Numbered from the stretch's first letter, positions 15,809 through 26,246 are shown. The stretch is DNA of 36,173 nucleotides from Janthinobacterium sp. GW456P (GCF_002127655.1 NZ_NEHB01000001.1:508568-544740), one strand, 5' to 3'. Notes: a model not told the origin generated them from the sequence alone. Numbers and translations: made by a program.

Positions 15809-18142
15809 ATGGTTGAAATCGAAATAGACGGCAAAAAAGTCGAAGTCCCTGCTGGTAGCATGGTGATGGACGCCGCCAACAAATTGGGAACCTACATTCC
15901 GCACTTCTGCTATCACAAGAAATTGTCGATCGCAGCGAACTGCCGCATGTGCCTGGTCGAAGTGGAAAAGGCGCCCAAGCCTTTGCCCGCTTGTGCGACC
16001 CCGGTCAGTGCCGGCATGATCGTGCGTTCCGCCAGCGATAAAGCTGTGCAGGCGCAAAAGTCGGTCATGGAATTCTTGCTGATTAATCACCCGCTCGACT
16101 GCCCGATCTGCGATCAGGGCGGCGAATGCCAGTTGCAAGACTTGGCTGTGGGCTACGGCAAGGGCGAATCGCGCTACCAGGAAGACAAGCGCGTCGTCAC
16201 GCCGAAGGAAGCCGGTCCGCTGGTCTCCATGCAAGAAATGTCGCGCTGCATCCAGTGCACCCGCTGCGTACGCTTTGGCCAGGAAGTGGCCGGCGTGATG
16301 GAGCTGGGCATGATCGGCCGCGGCGAACACTCGGAAATCGTGTCCTTCGTCGGCCAGTCGGTCGACTCCGAACTGTCGGGCAACATGATCGACCTGTGCC
16401 CGGTCGGCGCACTGACCTCGAAGCCGTTCCGCTACAGCGCCCGTACGTGGGAACTGTCGCGCCGCAAATCGGTCAGCCCGCATGACGGCCTCGGTTCGAA
16501 CCTGATCGTGCAAGTGAAAGCTGGCAAGGTCAAGCGCGTACTGCCGCTGGAAAACGAAGCCGTCAACGAGTGCTGGATCTCGGACAAGGACCGTTTCTCG
16601 TACGAAGCGCTGGACAGTGCCGAACGCCTGACCTCGCCGATGCTGAAACAGGGCAACGAGTGGAAAGAAGTCGATTGGCAGACGGCGCTGGAATACGTGG
16701 CGCACGGCCTGAAAAACATCAAGCACGAACATGGCGCCGACGCCATCGCCGCGCTGGCCACCCCGCATTCGACCGTCGAAGAACTGGTCCTGCTGCAAAA
16801 AGTGGCCAACGGTCTCGGCAGCGAGAACGTGGACTTCCGCCTGCGCCAGACCGACTTCGCGCTGGACGCCGGCGTGAAGCCATGGCTGGGCATGCCGATC
16901 AGCGAATTTGGCCAGATCAAGCGCGCCTTCGTCATCGGCTCCTTCCTGCGCAAGGATCACCCATTGTTGGCCACGCGTTTGCGCGCGTCCGTCAAGGGCG
17001 GCGCCAAGCTGTCGATCCTGCACGCCTCCGACGATGACCAGCTGATCACCATCGCCAACAAGATGATTGTCGCACCAAGCGATTGGCTGGCGGCCTTGTC
17101 GGAAGTGGTCGTTGCTGTTGCTAAAGCAAAAGAAATCGCCGCGCCAGCCGGTTTTGAAGCGGTGACCGCTTCGGACGTGGCAGTGGCCATCGCCGCCAGC
17201 CTGATGGCCGGCGACCACGGCGCCGTGCTGCTGGGTAACGCGGCAACGCAACACCCGCAAGCGTCGCAACTGCATGCTGCCGCGCAATGGATCGCCGAAC
17301 AGACGGGCGCCAAGCTCGGTTACCTGACGGAAGCGGCCAACACGGTCGGCGCGCACCTGGTCGCCAAGCCGCGCGCCAACGTGCAAGCCCCGTTTGCCGT
17401 ACCGAAGAAAGCCTACGTGCTGCTGCACGCCGAGCCGGAACTCGATGCCGCCAATCCGCAGGCGGCCCGCGTCGCCCTCGATGGCGCCGACATGGTTGTG
17501 GCGATGTCGGCCTTCAAGCACGGCATGGATTATGCCGATGTCCTGCTGCCGATCGCCCCGTTCGCTGAAACCTCGGGTACCTTCGTCAACTGCGAAGGCC
17601 GCGCGCAAAGTTTCAACGGCACCGTCAAACCGCTGGCCGACACCCGTCCAGCCTGGAAAGTGCTGCGCGTCCTGGGCAACATCCTGGGCCTGGCCGGTTT
17701 CGACTACGACACCTCGGAAGCGATCCGCGACGAAGCGTTCGGCGCCGGCGTGCTTGACCTGTCGGCACAGCTGAACAACATCGCCAAGAACGCACCGGAA
17801 GCGGCTTCGTACGCACCGGCTTCGCCAGCGCTGCAACGCATCGCCGACGTGCCGATCTACTTCGCCGACGCGCTGGTACGCCGTTCCGAACCGCTGCTGC
17901 GCACGGTCGACGGCGCCGCGCCGCAAGCCCATCTGTCGCCAGCATTGGCCGAGAAGCTGGGCATCAAGGCGGGCGACAAGGTCAAAGTGGCGCAAGGCTC
18001 CGGCAGCGCCATCCTGGTGGCGGCACTCCATGCCGGCCTGCCAGCCAATGTGGTCAAAGTGTCGGCGGCGCATGCCTCGACGGCCAGCCTGGGCGGCATG
18101 TTCGGTGACATCACAGTTGAAACAGCAGAGGGGAAAATCTGA
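15809..18142 (+). CDS. nuoG: NADH-quinone oxidoreductase subunit G
   Basis: NuoG is the large 75-kDa subunit of the electron-input module. The 777-residue product carries in order: a ferredoxin-type [2Fe-2S] site (N1b) with [13 protein letters not shown] and PACATPV; the His-plus-three-Cys [4Fe-4S] site (N5) in [16 protein letters not shown]; the [4Fe-4S] site (N4) in CIQCTRC with the remote Cys of DLCPVGAL; and then a molybdopterin-enzyme-like domain without a cofactor. The C-x2-C-x3-C site for the extra cluster N7, known in E. coli and Thermus, is absent: the matching stretch reads [14 protein letters not shown]. That is common outside those groups. The last 75 residues form the small beta-barrel end domain. 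Its stop overlaps the nuoH start (TGATG). Confidence 0.97.
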   Translation: MVEIEIDGKKVEVPAGSMVMDAANKLGTYIPHFCYHKKLSIAANCRMCLVEVEKAPKPLPACATPVSAGMIVRSASDKAVQAQKSVMEFLLINHPLDCPICDQGGECQLQDLAVGYGKGESRYQEDKRVVTPKEAGPLVSMQEMSRCIQCTRCVRFGQEVAGVMELGMIGRGEHSEIVSFVGQSVDSELSGNMIDLCPVGALTSKPFRYSARTWELSRRKSVSPHDGLGSNLIVQVKAGKVKRVLPLENEAVNECWISDKDRFSYEALDSAERLTSPMLKQGNEWKEVDWQTALEYVAHGLKNIKHEHGADAIAALATPHSTVEELVLLQKVANGLGSENVDFRLRQTDFALDAGVKPWLGMPISEFGQIKRAFVIGSFLRKDHPLLATRLRASVKGGAKLSILHASDDDQLITIANKMIVAPSDWLAALSEVVVAVAKAKEIAAPAGFEAVTASDVAVAIAASLMAGDHGAVLLGNAATQHPQASQLHAAAQWIAEQTGAKLGYLTEAANTVGAHLVAKPRANVQAPFAVPKKAYVLLHAEPELDAANPQAARVALDGADMVVAMSAFKHGMDYADVLLPIAPFAETSGTFVNCEGRAQSFNGTVKPLADTRPAWKVLRVLGNILGLAGFDYDTSEAIRDEAFGAGVLDLSAQLNNIAKNAPEAASYAPASPALQRIADVPIYFADALVRRSEPLLRTVDGAAPQAHLSPALAEKLGIKAGDKVKVAQGSGSAILVAALHAGLPANVVKVSAAHASTASLGGMFGDITVETAEGKI

Positions 18143-19224
18143 TGGCTCTGCCTGAATTTGTAAACGTCATCAACAGCGGCGGCCAGGAGCTGCTGGGCGG
18201 CACGTGGCCGTTCTTCTGGACCCTGATCAAGATCCTGTGCGTGCTGTTGCCGCTGATGGGCCTGGTTGCCTACCTGACCTTGTGGGAACGCAAGCTGATC
18301 GGCTGGATCCAGATCCGTGTCGGCCCGAACCGCGTCGGTCCCTTGGGCTTGCTGCAACCGATCGCCGATGCGCTGAAACTCTTGTTCAAAGAGATCATCA
18401 TCCCGTCCAAGGCCGCCAAGGGCCTGTTCGTGATCGGCCCGATCATGACCATCATGCCGGCTCTGGCCGCCTGGTCGGTCGTGCCCTTCGGTCCGCAAGC
18501 CGTGCTGGCCAATGTCAACGCGGGCTTGCTGATGCTGCTGGCGATTACCTCGATGGAAGTCTACGGCATCATCATCGCCGGCTGGGCCTCGAACTCGAAG
18601 TACTCGTTCATGGGCGCCATGCGCGCGTCGGCACAGATGATTTCGTATGAAATCCCGATGGGCTTCGTGATGGTCATCGTGCTGATGGTTTCGGGCAGCC
18701 TGAACTTCATCGACATCGTCGGCGGCCAGCAGATCGGCTTCTTCGCCGACAAGGGCGTGAACTTCATGTCGTGGAACTGGCTGCCGCTGCTGCCGATGTT
18801 CGTCATCTACCTGGTGTCGGGCCTGGCTGAAGCCAACCGCCACCCGTTCGACGTCGTCGAAGGCGAGTCGGAAATCGTGGCCGGCCACATGGTCGAGTAC
18901 TCGGGCATGGCCTACGCCATGTTCATGCTGGCCGAATACGCCAACATGATCCTGATCGGCGCCCTGGCTTCGATCATGTTCCTCGGTGGCTGGTCCGCAC
19001 CATTTGCTTTCCTTGAGTTCTGGGGTGGTTTCGGCGGCTTCTTCTGGCTGTTCGCGAAAACCTTCTTCATCGTCTCGGTGTTCATCTGGGTACGCGGTAC
19101 GTTCCCACGCTACCGTTATGACCAGATCATGCGCCTCGGCTGGAAAGTGTTTATCCCGTTGACGCTGGTCTACCTGGTCTTCGTCGCTGCCTGGATGCAG
19201 ACATCCTGGAATATTTGGAAGTAA
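18142..19224 (+). CDS. nuoH: NADH-quinone oxidoreductase subunit H
   Basis: NuoH is the membrane subunit that docks the redox arm and forms much of the quinone chamber. The 360-residue product has about eight membrane helices and the strongly conserved loop segments [33 protein letters not shown], and [20 protein letters not shown], rich in acidic residues that couple quinone chemistry to proton pumping. The length fits beta-proteobacterial NuoH; E. coli NuoH is shorter by a few dozen residues. It overlaps nuoG by one base and lies 14 bases before nuoI. Confidence 0.98.
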   Translation: MALPEFVNVINSGGQELLGGTWPFFWTLIKILCVLLPLMGLVAYLTLWERKLIGWIQIRVGPNRVGPLGLLQPIADALKLLFKEIIIPSKAAKGLFVIGPIMTIMPALAAWSVVPFGPQAVLANVNAGLLMLLAITSMEVYGIIIAGWASNSKYSFMGAMRASAQMISYEIPMGFVMVIVLMVSGSLNFIDIVGGQQIGFFADKGVNFMSWNWLPLLPMFVIYLVSGLAEANRHPFDVVEGESEIVAGHMVEYSGMAYAMFMLAEYANMILIGALASIMFLGGWSAPFAFLEFWGGFGGFFWLFAKTFFIVSVFIWVRGTFPRYRYDQIMRLGWKVFIPLTLVYLVFVAAWMQTSWNIWK

Positions 19225-19238
19225 GAGAGTGCATACGA

Positions 19239-19727
19239 ATGGATAAGGTAAAAGATTTCTTCAGCAGCCTCTTGTTAGGCGAGCTGATCAAGGGCATGGC
19301 GTTGACAGGCAAGTACATGTTTTCGCGCAAGATCACGGTGCAATTCCCGGAAGAGAAGACACCGATCTCGCCGCGTTTCCGTGGCTTGCACGCGCTGCGC
19401 CGCTACCCGAATGGCGAAGAACGTTGCATCGCCTGCAAACTGTGCGAAGCGGTTTGCCCGGCGATGGCCATCACGATCGAATCGGAACAGCGTGACGACG
19501 GTTCGCGCCGCACCACGCGTTACGATATCGACTTGACCAAGTGCATCTTCTGCGGTTTCTGCGAAGAGTCCTGCCCGGTCGATTCGATCGTCGAGACGCA
19601 AATCCTGGAATACCACGGCGAGAAACGCGGGGATTTGTATTACACGAAAGAGATGTTGCTGGCCGTGGGTGATCGTTATGAAAATGACATCGCCGCCGCG
19701 CGCGCCGCCGACGCACCTTATCGCTGA
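19239..19727 (+). CDS. nuoI: NADH-quinone oxidoreductase subunit I
   Basis: NuoI carries two [4Fe-4S] clusters, N6a and N6b, in an 8Fe ferredoxin fold. The 162-residue product shows both motifs clearly: [12 protein letters not shown] and [12 protein letters not shown], each C-x2-C-x2-C-x3-C-P. The N-terminal helix [18 protein letters not shown] lies on the membrane. The start at 19239 is preceded by AGAGAG; an ATG at 19215 inside nuoH would add eight odd residues. A strong hairpin follows at 19733-19758, before nuoJ. Confidence 0.98.
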   Translation: MDKVKDFFSSLLLGELIKGMALTGKYMFSRKITVQFPEEKTPISPRFRGLHALRRYPNGEERCIACKLCEAVCPAMAITIESEQRDDGSRRTTRYDIDLTKCIFCGFCEESCPVDSIVETQILEYHGEKRGDLYYTKEMLLAVGDRYENDIAAARAADAPYR

Positions 19728-19732
19728 TGGAT

Positions 19733-19758
19733 GCGCCGCAGCCCCAAAGCTGTGGCGC
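19733..19758 (+). other. Stable hairpin between nuoI and nuoJ
   Basis: GCGCCGCAGC at 19733-19742 pairs with GCTGTGGCGC at 19749-19758 (nine Watson-Crick pairs and one G-U) around the six-base loop CCCAAA. It lies in the longest gap inside the nuo operon after nuoA (66 bases). No T run follows, so it is more likely an RNA processing or stability element than a terminator. Confidence 0.6.
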
Positions 19759-19793
19759 GCCCCTCGTTCATCTGTACGTCTATTGGGTTTTTT

Positions 19794-20426
19794 ATGGACT
19801 TTAAAACAATTTTGTTTTACGCCTTCGCGCTGATCTTGATTCTGGCAGCGACGCGCGTCATCACGGCCCGTAATCCGGTCCACGCAGTACTGTTCCTGGT
19901 ACTGTCCTTCTTTTCCGCAGCCGGCATCTGGATGCTGCTGCAAGCTGAATTCCTGGCCATCGTGCTGGTATTGGTGTATGTCGGCGCCGTGATGGTGCTG
20001 TTCCTCTTCGTGGTCATGATGCTCGATATCAATATCGACCGCATGCGCGAAGGCTTCTGGGGCTACCTGCCATTGTCGGTGACGGTGGGCGTGATCATCG
20101 TGCTGGAAATGGCCGCCGTCCTGTGGCACGGTTTCCGTAACTTTGCGCCGAGCATCGCGCCGGTGAACGTCAACCTGGGCGGCACCAAGGAACTGGGCCT
20201 GCTGATTTACACGAAATATGTGTTCGCCTTCGAAATCGCCGCCGTCGTGCTGCTGGTGGCCATCGTTGCCGCGGTCGCACTGACCCTGCGCAAACGCAAG
20301 GACACCAAGCACTTTGCTCCAGGCGATGCCGTGCGCGTCAAGCGCAACGACCGCCTGAAGATCATCAAGATGGACGCGGTTGTCGAGCGTCCTGCGGCTG
20401 AGCCGGAAGTTAAGGAGGCACCATGA
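19794..20426 (+). CDS. nuoJ: NADH-quinone oxidoreductase subunit J
   Basis: NuoJ is a five-helix membrane subunit; its third helix contains a flexible pi-bulge that takes part in coupling. The 210-residue product has the conserved [54 protein letters not shown] region, given here only as landmarks [10 protein letters not shown] and [10 protein letters not shown]. The start at 19794 ([11 protein letters not shown]) is set by family length; the frame opens at 19731, but those 21 residues span the hairpin and look non-coding. No clear ribosome site precedes the ATG. The polar C-terminal tail is basic and then acidic. The stop overlaps the nuoK start by four bases. Confidence 0.96.
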   Translation: MDFKTILFYAFALILILAATRVITARNPVHAVLFLVLSFFSAAGIWMLLQAEFLAIVLVLVYVGAVMVLFLFVVMMLDINIDRMREGFWGYLPLSVTVGVIIVLEMAAVLWHGFRNFAPSIAPVNVNLGGTKELGLLIYTKYVFAFEIAAVVLLVAIVAAVALTLRKRKDTKHFAPGDAVRVKRNDRLKIIKMDAVVERPAAEPEVKEAP

Positions 20427-20731
20427 CATTATCGCTCACACATTTTCTGGTCCTGGGCGCGATCCTGTTCGCAATCTCGATCGTCGGTATTTTCCTGAAC
20501 CGCAAGAACATCATCGTATTGCTGATGGCAATCGAATTGATGCTGCTGGCGGTGAATATGAATTTCATCGCGTTTTCCCATTTCATGGGCGACGCGGCCG
20601 GTCAGATCTTCGTTTTCTTCATCCTGACGGTTGCCGCCGCTGAGTCGGCTATCGGTCTGGCTATTCTGGTGGTGATGTTCCGTAATCTGGATACCATCAA
20701 CGTCGAAGACCTGGACAGCCTCAAAGGCTGA
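20423..20731 (+). CDS. nuoK: NADH-quinone oxidoreductase subunit K
   Basis: NuoK is a three-helix antiporter-like membrane subunit. The 102-residue product has the standard length and the two buried glutamates needed for proton transfer: one in [19 protein letters not shown] and one in [20 protein letters not shown] in the nuoJ end serves as ribosome site, and the ATGA overlap with nuoJ couples the two genes. Confidence 0.98.
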   Translation: MTLSLTHFLVLGAILFAISIVGIFLNRKNIIVLLMAIELMLLAVNMNFIAFSHFMGDAAGQIFVFFILTVAAAESAIGLAILVVMFRNLDTINVEDLDSLKG

Positions 20732-20777
20732 TGTTTTTCAGACTCGATCTCTCGAATAATAACGATTAAGGTTCATC

Positions 20778-22871
20778 ATGGCGGGGCAACTCCTCAACCC
20801 TAACCTCCTTCTTGCCGTACCGCTGGCGCCGCTGGCCGGTGCCGCGATTGCAGGCTTGCTTGGCACCCAGTTCCTGGGTAATTTGGTCGGACGCAAGACG
20901 TCGCATACCGCGACGATCCTGGGCGTACTGATTGCGTTCATCCTGTCCGTGCAGACACTGCTGGCAGTGATGGATGGCGCGACATTCAATGGCACGATCT
21001 ATAACTGGATGACGATCGGCACCCTGAAGATGGAAGTGGGCTTCCAGATCGATTCGCTGTCGGCGATGATGATGTGCGTGGTCACCTTCGTCTCCCTGAT
21101 GGTGCACATCTACACGATCGGCTACATGAAGGACGACGAAGGCTACAACCGCTTCTTCGCCTACATCTCGCTGTTCACGTTCTCGATGCTGATGCTGGTC
21201 ATGGCCAACAACTTCCTGCAGCTGTTCTTCGGCTGGGAAGCCGTGGGTCTGGTTTCTTACCTCTTGATCGGTTTCTGGTACCAGCGTCCGACGGCCATCG
21301 TCGCCAACATGAAGGCTTTCCTGGTCAACCGCGTGGGCGACTTCGGCTTCATCCTGGGCATCGGCCTGCTGCTGGCATTCGCCGGCACCATGAACTACCA
21401 GGAAGTATTCGCCAAGAAAGACGAACTGGCGCTGTTGACGATGCCGGGCACCGACTGGGCCCTGCTGACGGTTGCCTGCATCTGCCTGTTCATCGGCGCG
21501 ATGGGCAAATCGGCGCAGTTCCCGTTGCACGTGTGGCTGCCTGACTCGATGGAAGGTCCTACCCCGATCTCGGCACTGATCCACGCCGCGACGATGGTGA
21601 CGGCCGGTATCTTCATGGTCTCGCGCATGTCGCCGCTGTTCGAACTGTCCGACACGGCCCTGTCCTTCATCCTGGTGATCGGTTCCATCACGGCGCTGTT
21701 CATGGGCTTCCTGGGCATTATCCAGAACGACATCAAGCGCGTCGTCGCTTACTCGACCCTGTCGCAGCTCGGTTACATGACCGTCGCGCTCGGTTCGTCC
21801 GCGTACTCCGTGGCCGTGTTCCACCTGATGACGCACGCGTTCTTCAAGGCACTGCTGTTCCTGGGCGCCGGTTCCGTCATCATCGGCATGCACCATGACC
21901 AGGACATCCGCAACATGGGCGGCCTGCGCAAGTACATGCCGATCACCTGGATCACTTCCCTGATCGGTTCGCTGGCCCTGATCGGCACGCCGCTGTTCTC
22001 CGGTTTCTACTCGAAAGACAGCATCATCGAAGCCGTCGAAGCGACGCACATCTGGGGCGCAGGCTTTGCCCAGTTCGCCGTACTGGCTGGCGTGTTCGTC
22101 ACCGCCTTCTACTCGTTCCGCATGTACTTCCTCGTCTTCCATGGCAAGGAACGTTTTGGCCAGGCGCATGCGCACGGTCATGACGACCATCACGCGCCTG
22201 CGGCCAAGCATGATGCCCACGCGCATGACGACCACCATGAAGAAGAGGAAGACGACCACGGCCACCATGGCCTGGAACCTGGCCAGAAGCCGCATGAATC
22301 GCCGTTCGTCGTGTGGTTCCCGCTGGTGATGCTGGCGATTCCTTCCTTGATCATCGGCTACCTGACGATCGGCCCGATGCTGCATGGCGATTTCTTCAAG
22401 GGCGTGATCTTCGTTGGTGAAAACCATCCGGCGATGGAAGAGTTGTCGCATGAATTCCACGGCGCGATGGCGATGGCGCTGCACGGCCTGTCGACGGCAC
22501 CGTTCTGGCTGGCATTGTCCGGCGTGGTGGCAGCCTACTACTGCTACATGGTCAACCCGCGCGTACCGGCCTGGTTCTTTGCCAAGTTCCACGCGATCCA
22601 CACCCTGCTGGACAACAAGTACTACATGGACAAGTTCAATGAAGTCGTGTTCGCCGGCGGTGCCCGCTTGCTGGGTAATGGCCTGTGGAACTTCGGTGAC
22701 AAGAAGCTGATCGATGGCCTGCTGGTCAACGGTAGCGCCAAGGTCGTCGCCTGGCTGTCCTCGCTGTCGCGAGTGCTGCAGACCGGCTACATCTATCACT
22801 ATGCATTCGTGATGATCCTGGGCGTGCTGGGCTTCCTGATCTATTTCCTGCCATTCTGGCCCGCTAAGTAA
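20778..22871 (+). CDS. nuoL: NADH-quinone oxidoreductase subunit L, His-rich loop
   Basis: NuoL is the distal antiporter-like proton-pumping subunit of complex I and carries the long lateral helix that runs along the membrane arm. The 697-residue product has about 16 membrane segments and the conserved landmarks FFGWEAVGLVSYLLIGFW (with the key Glu), MGKSAQFPLHVWLPDSMEGP (with the key Lys), HAATMVTAGIFMVSR and KDIRNMGGL-like DIRNMGGLRKYMP. A hydrophilic loop at about residues 464-497 holds 13 histidines with many Asp and Glu. Length is longer than the E. coli subunit (613), partly from this loop. ATG at 20778 follows AAGG. Confidence 0.97.
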   Translation: MAGQLLNPNLLLAVPLAPLAGAAIAGLLGTQFLGNLVGRKTSHTATILGVLIAFILSVQTLLAVMDGATFNGTIYNWMTIGTLKMEVGFQIDSLSAMMMCVVTFVSLMVHIYTIGYMKDDEGYNRFFAYISLFTFSMLMLVMANNFLQLFFGWEAVGLVSYLLIGFWYQRPTAIVANMKAFLVNRVGDFGFILGIGLLLAFAGTMNYQEVFAKKDELALLTMPGTDWALLTVACICLFIGAMGKSAQFPLHVWLPDSMEGPTPISALIHAATMVTAGIFMVSRMSPLFELSDTALSFILVIGSITALFMGFLGIIQNDIKRVVAYSTLSQLGYMTVALGSSAYSVAVFHLMTHAFFKALLFLGAGSVIIGMHHDQDIRNMGGLRKYMPITWITSLIGSLALIGTPLFSGFYSKDSIIEAVEATHIWGAGFAQFAVLAGVFVTAFYSFRMYFLVFHGKERFGQAHAHGHDDHHAPAAKHDAHAHDDHHEEEEDDHGHHGLEPGQKPHESPFVVWFPLVMLAIPSLIIGYLTIGPMLHGDFFKGVIFVGENHPAMEELSHEFHGAMAMALHGLSTAPFWLALSGVVAAYYCYMVNPRVPAWFFAKFHAIHTLLDNKYYMDKFNEVVFAGGARLLGNGLWNFGDKKLIDGLLVNGSAKVVAWLSSLSRVLQTGYIYHYAFVMILGVLGFLIYFLPFWPAK

Positions 22872-22900
22872 GCTGACCTGATAAAAGAATACTGAGAACC

Positions 22901-24400
22901 ATGATGCAGTCTACGATTTCTACATTACCTCCTTACCTGAGTCTGTCGATCTGGGTGCCGATCATTTGCGGCGTCCTGGTCCTGGCTCTCGGCCGTGACA
23001 GCAAAGCGGGCTTTACCCGCTGGCTGTCGCTGGCTGGCGCGGTGCTCAGCATGCTGTGCACCTTGCCGCTGATCCAGCATTTCGACAACGCCGCACACGG
23101 CATGCAATTCGTCGAAAAAGCACCGTGGATTCAAACCTTCAATATCTGGTATTCGCTGGGTATCGACGGCCTGTCGCTGTGGTTCGTGCCGCTGACGGCG
23201 TTCATCACCGTCATCGTCGTCATTTCCGCTTGGCAAGTGATCGAGAAGCGCATCGCCCAGTACATGGGCTCCTTCCTGATCCTGTCCGGTCTGATGATCG
23301 GCGTGTTCTGCGCGCTGGACGGCTTGCTGTTCTACTTCTTCTTTGAAGCAACCCTGATCCCGATGTTCATCATCATCGGTATCTGGGGCGGTTCGAACCG
23401 CGTGTACGCGTCGTTCAAGTTCTTCCTGTACACCTTCTTCGGTTCGCTGCTGACCCTGGTTGCCATCATCTACCTGCGCAATGCGTCGGGCACCTTCGAC
23501 ATCCTGGCCTGGCATGCGTTCAAGCTGACGATGAACGAACAGATCTTCATCTTCCTGGCCTTCCTGATGGCGTTTGCCGTCAAGGTGCCGATGTTCCCGG
23601 TCCACACGTGGTTGCCGGACGTCCACGTGGAAGCGCCGACGGGCGGCTCCGCCGTGCTGGCCGCCATCATGCTGAAACTGGGCGCCTACGGTTTCCTGCG
23701 TTTCTCGCTGCCGATCACGCCGGATGCCAGCCACTACCTGTCGGGCTTCATGATCGCCTTGTCGCTGATCGCCGTCATCTACATCGGCCTGGTGGCCCTG
23801 GTGCAAACCGACATGAAAAAACTGGTCGCCTATTCGTCGATCGCGCACATGGGCTTTGTGACCCTGGGCTTCTTCATGTTCAACGACATTTCGGTGCAGG
23901 GCGGTATCGTGCAGATGGTCTCGCACGGCTTCATCTCTGGCGCGATGTTCCTGTGCATCGGCGTGCTGTATGACCGCATGCATACCCGCAACATCGCCGA
24001 CTACGGCGGCGTCGTGAACCGCATGCCGAAATTTGCCGCCTTCTTCGTGCTGTTCTCGATGGCCAACTGCGGTCTGCCAGCGACGTCCGGCTTCGTCGGC
24101 GAGTTCATGGTGATCCTGGGCGCGGTGAAATTCAACTTCTGGATCGGCTTGCTGGCTGCAACGGCACTGATCTGGGGCGCGGCGTACTCGCTGTGGATGG
24201 CCAAGCGCGTGGTGTTCGGCAAGATCAAGAACAAGCACGTGGCCGAACTGACCGACATCAACAAACGTGAATTCTTCATGCTTGCTGTGCTGGCCATCGC
24301 CGTGCTCGTGATGGGTCTATACCCAGCCCCGTTCACCGACACGATGCAAACTTCGGTTGCCGACCTGCTGCAGCATGTCGCCATCAGCAAGTTGCCTTAA
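22901..24400 (+). CDS. nuoM: NADH-quinone oxidoreductase subunit M
   Basis: NuoM is the second antiporter-like proton-pumping subunit. The 499-residue product has 14 membrane segments and the expected motifs: the Glu in FFFEATLIPMFIIIGIWGG, the Lys in AFAVKVPMFPVHTWLPDVHVEAP, the broken-helix Lys region LVQTDMKKLVAYSSIAHMG, and GGIVQMVSHGFISGAMFLC. Two ATG codons occur in a row (22901 and 22904); GAGA upstream allows either. Length is typical. It follows nuoL by 29 bases and precedes nuoN by 16. Confidence 0.97.
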   Translation: MMQSTISTLPPYLSLSIWVPIICGVLVLALGRDSKAGFTRWLSLAGAVLSMLCTLPLIQHFDNAAHGMQFVEKAPWIQTFNIWYSLGIDGLSLWFVPLTAFITVIVVISAWQVIEKRIAQYMGSFLILSGLMIGVFCALDGLLFYFFFEATLIPMFIIIGIWGGSNRVYASFKFFLYTFFGSLLTLVAIIYLRNASGTFDILAWHAFKLTMNEQIFIFLAFLMAFAVKVPMFPVHTWLPDVHVEAPTGGSAVLAAIMLKLGAYGFLRFSLPITPDASHYLSGFMIALSLIAVIYIGLVALVQTDMKKLVAYSSIAHMGFVTLGFFMFNDISVQGGIVQMVSHGFISGAMFLCIGVLYDRMHTRNIADYGGVVNRMPKFAAFFVLFSMANCGLPATSGFVGEFMVILGAVKFNFWIGLLAATALIWGAAYSLWMAKRVVFGKIKNKHVAELTDINKREFFMLAVLAIAVLVMGLYPAPFTDTMQTSVADLLQHVAISKLP

Positions 24401-24416
24401 ATAGAAGACCGATAAC

Positions 24417-25919
24417 ATGACTAATGCACCTAATCTGGTACCGCTGTACGCGGAAATCTTTCTGCTGATCGCCACGTCGGCGCTCTTGCTGATCGATATG
24501 TTCTTGCCTGCGGCGAAGCGTTCGATCACTTACGTGCTGGCCTTGCTGACCCTGGCCGGCTGCGCCTTGCTGACCGTGGGCGACTTCAACGCGGGCACCA
24601 CCGTCTACACGTTCCATAACATGTTCGTGTCGGACCCGATGTCGCAGCTGCTGAAACTGTTCTCGTACGGTGCCGTGGCGCTGACCCTGATCTACTCGCG
24701 TGCCTACGCCACCGACCGCAGCATGCTGTCGGGCAACCTGGGCGGCGAGTTCTATGTGCTGGCCCTGTTTGCACTGCTGGGCCAGATGATCATGATCTCG
24801 GCCAACAACTTCCTGATCATCTACCTGGGTCTGGAACTGATGTCGCTGTCGCTGTACGCGCTGATCGCTCTGCGCCGTGACAATGCCAAGGCCACGGAAG
24901 CGGCCATGAAATACTTCATCCTGGGCGCGCTGGCTTCCGGTTTCATGTTGTACGGTATCTCGATGCTGTACGGCGCCTCCGGCACGCTGGACCTGGGCGA
25001 ACTGCGCGTGGCGCTGGAAAATGGCAAGACCAACGGCACCATCATGGTCTTCGGCCTGGTGTTCCTGATTGCCGGCCTGGCCTTCAAACTGGGCGTCGTG
25101 CCATTCCATATGTGGGTGCCTGACGTGTATCAAGGTTCGCCGACGGCCGTGACCCTGCTGCTGGGCGCGGCGCCGAAACTGGCCGCCTTCGCCATCACCT
25201 TGCGCTTGCTGGCCGAAGGCTTGCTGCCGATGGCGCATGACTGGCAGCAAATGCTGCTGGTGCTGGCCGTGATGTCGCTGGCGATCGGTAACTTCACCGC
25301 CATCGCGCAAACGAATCTGAAGCGCATGCTGGCGTACTCGACCATCGCGCAAATGGGCTTCGTGCTGCTGGGCTTGCTGTCCGGTACCGTCGACGCACCG
25401 AACAACACGCTGAACGCGGCCGGCGCAGCCACCGCCTACGGCGCCTCGATGTACTACGTCATCACCTACGTGTTCACCACGCTGGGTACCTTTGGCGTGA
25501 TCATGTTGTTGGCACGTAATGGTTTTGAAGCAGACGAACTGGCCGACTTCAAGGGCCTGGGCAAACGCAGCCCGATCTTCGCGCTGGTGATGACCCTGTT
25601 CATGTTCTCGCTGGCCGGCGTGCCGCCACTGATGGGCTTCATGGCCAAGTACTCGGTGCTCGCTTCCGTGCTGGCGACGGGCCAGCTGTGGCTGACGATT
25701 GCCGCCGTGCTGTTCTCGCTGATCGGCGCCTTCTACTACTTGCGCGTCGTCAAAATGATGTGGTTCGACGAGCCGGCGGATTCCAACGCGCTGGTGGTGC
25801 ATGGCGACATGCGCGTGGTGCTGGCCCTGAACGGCGTGTTCGTCCTGGCGCTCGGTGTGATGCCTAACAGCATCCTGGCTGCTTGCGCGACCGCCATCAC
25901 CAAGACCCTGGCGTCCTGA
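24417..25919 (+). CDS. nuoN: NADH-quinone oxidoreductase subunit N
   Basis: NuoN is the third antiporter-like proton-pumping subunit, next to NuoK. The 500-residue product has about 14 membrane helices with landmarks YLGLELMSLSLYALIALRRD (key Glu), GLAFKLGVVPFHMWVPDVYQGSP (key Lys), LKRMLAYSTIAQMGFVLLG and MFSLAGVPPLMGFMAKY. The length is standard. It is the last of the fourteen subunit genes; a DUF2818 gene follows after 3 bases without a terminator. Confidence 0.97.
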   Translation: MTNAPNLVPLYAEIFLLIATSALLLIDMFLPAAKRSITYVLALLTLAGCALLTVGDFNAGTTVYTFHNMFVSDPMSQLLKLFSYGAVALTLIYSRAYATDRSMLSGNLGGEFYVLALFALLGQMIMISANNFLIIYLGLELMSLSLYALIALRRDNAKATEAAMKYFILGALASGFMLYGISMLYGASGTLDLGELRVALENGKTNGTIMVFGLVFLIAGLAFKLGVVPFHMWVPDVYQGSPTAVTLLLGAAPKLAAFAITLRLLAEGLLPMAHDWQQMLLVLAVMSLAIGNFTAIAQTNLKRMLAYSTIAQMGFVLLGLLSGTVDAPNNTLNAAGAATAYGASMYYVITYVFTTLGTFGVIMLLARNGFEADELADFKGLGKRSPIFALVMTLFMFSLAGVPPLMGFMAKYSVLASVLATGQLWLTIAAVLFSLIGAFYYLRVVKMMWFDEPADSNALVVHGDMRVVLALNGVFVLALGVMPNSILAACATAITKTLAS

Positions 25920-25922
25920 CCG

Positions 25923-26246
25923 ATGGATGTCACCGTCTCGAGCTGGCTGGTGATCGCCCTGGGCATCCTGGGCGCCAACCTGCCTTTCCTGAACGAGAAA
26001 CTGTTTGCCGCCGTGCCCTTGAAAAAGGCCGCGGCAGCGGAGCAGGGCTGGCGCAAGCCGCTGGCGCTGCGCCTGCTGGAGATGGTGATTCTGTACTTCA
26101 TCGTCGGCGCCGTGGCGTTCGCGCTCGAAGCGCGCATCGGCAACGGCTTCCCGCAGACGTGGGAGTTCTATGCCATCACCGGCTGCCTGTTCCTGGTGCT
26201 GGCTTTCCCAGGCTTTGTCGGACGCTACCTGCGCAAACGCCGTTAG
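25923..26246 (+). CDS. DUF2818 membrane protein, nuo-operon end gene
   Basis: A 107-residue protein with three likely membrane segments: about 6-23 (SWLVIALGILGANLPFL), 50-67 (ALRLLEMVILYFIVGAVAF) and 82-100 (FYAITGCLFLVLAFPGFVG). It ends with a basic RYLRKRR. The pattern LGANLPFLNE followed by a basic loop and WEFYAITGCLFLVLAFPGFV fits DUF2818, a family that I recall directly after nuoN in Burkholderiales. It starts 3 bases after the nuoN stop and is followed by a terminator, so it is part of the nuo transcript. Function is unknown; an assembly or accessory role for complex I is inferred from position. Confidence 0.88.
   Translation: MDVTVSSWLVIALGILGANLPFLNEKLFAAVPLKKAAAAEQGWRKPLALRLLEMVILYFIVGAVAFALEARIGNGFPQTWEFYAITGCLFLVLAFPGFVGRYLRKRR

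Noticed and set aside
15716..18073. A 785-codon minus-strand open frame opposite nuoG, with similar ones opposite nuoL, nuoM, nuoN and the chemoreceptor
   Set aside because: All are mirror images of well-supported genes, with no ribosome site or recognisable motif.
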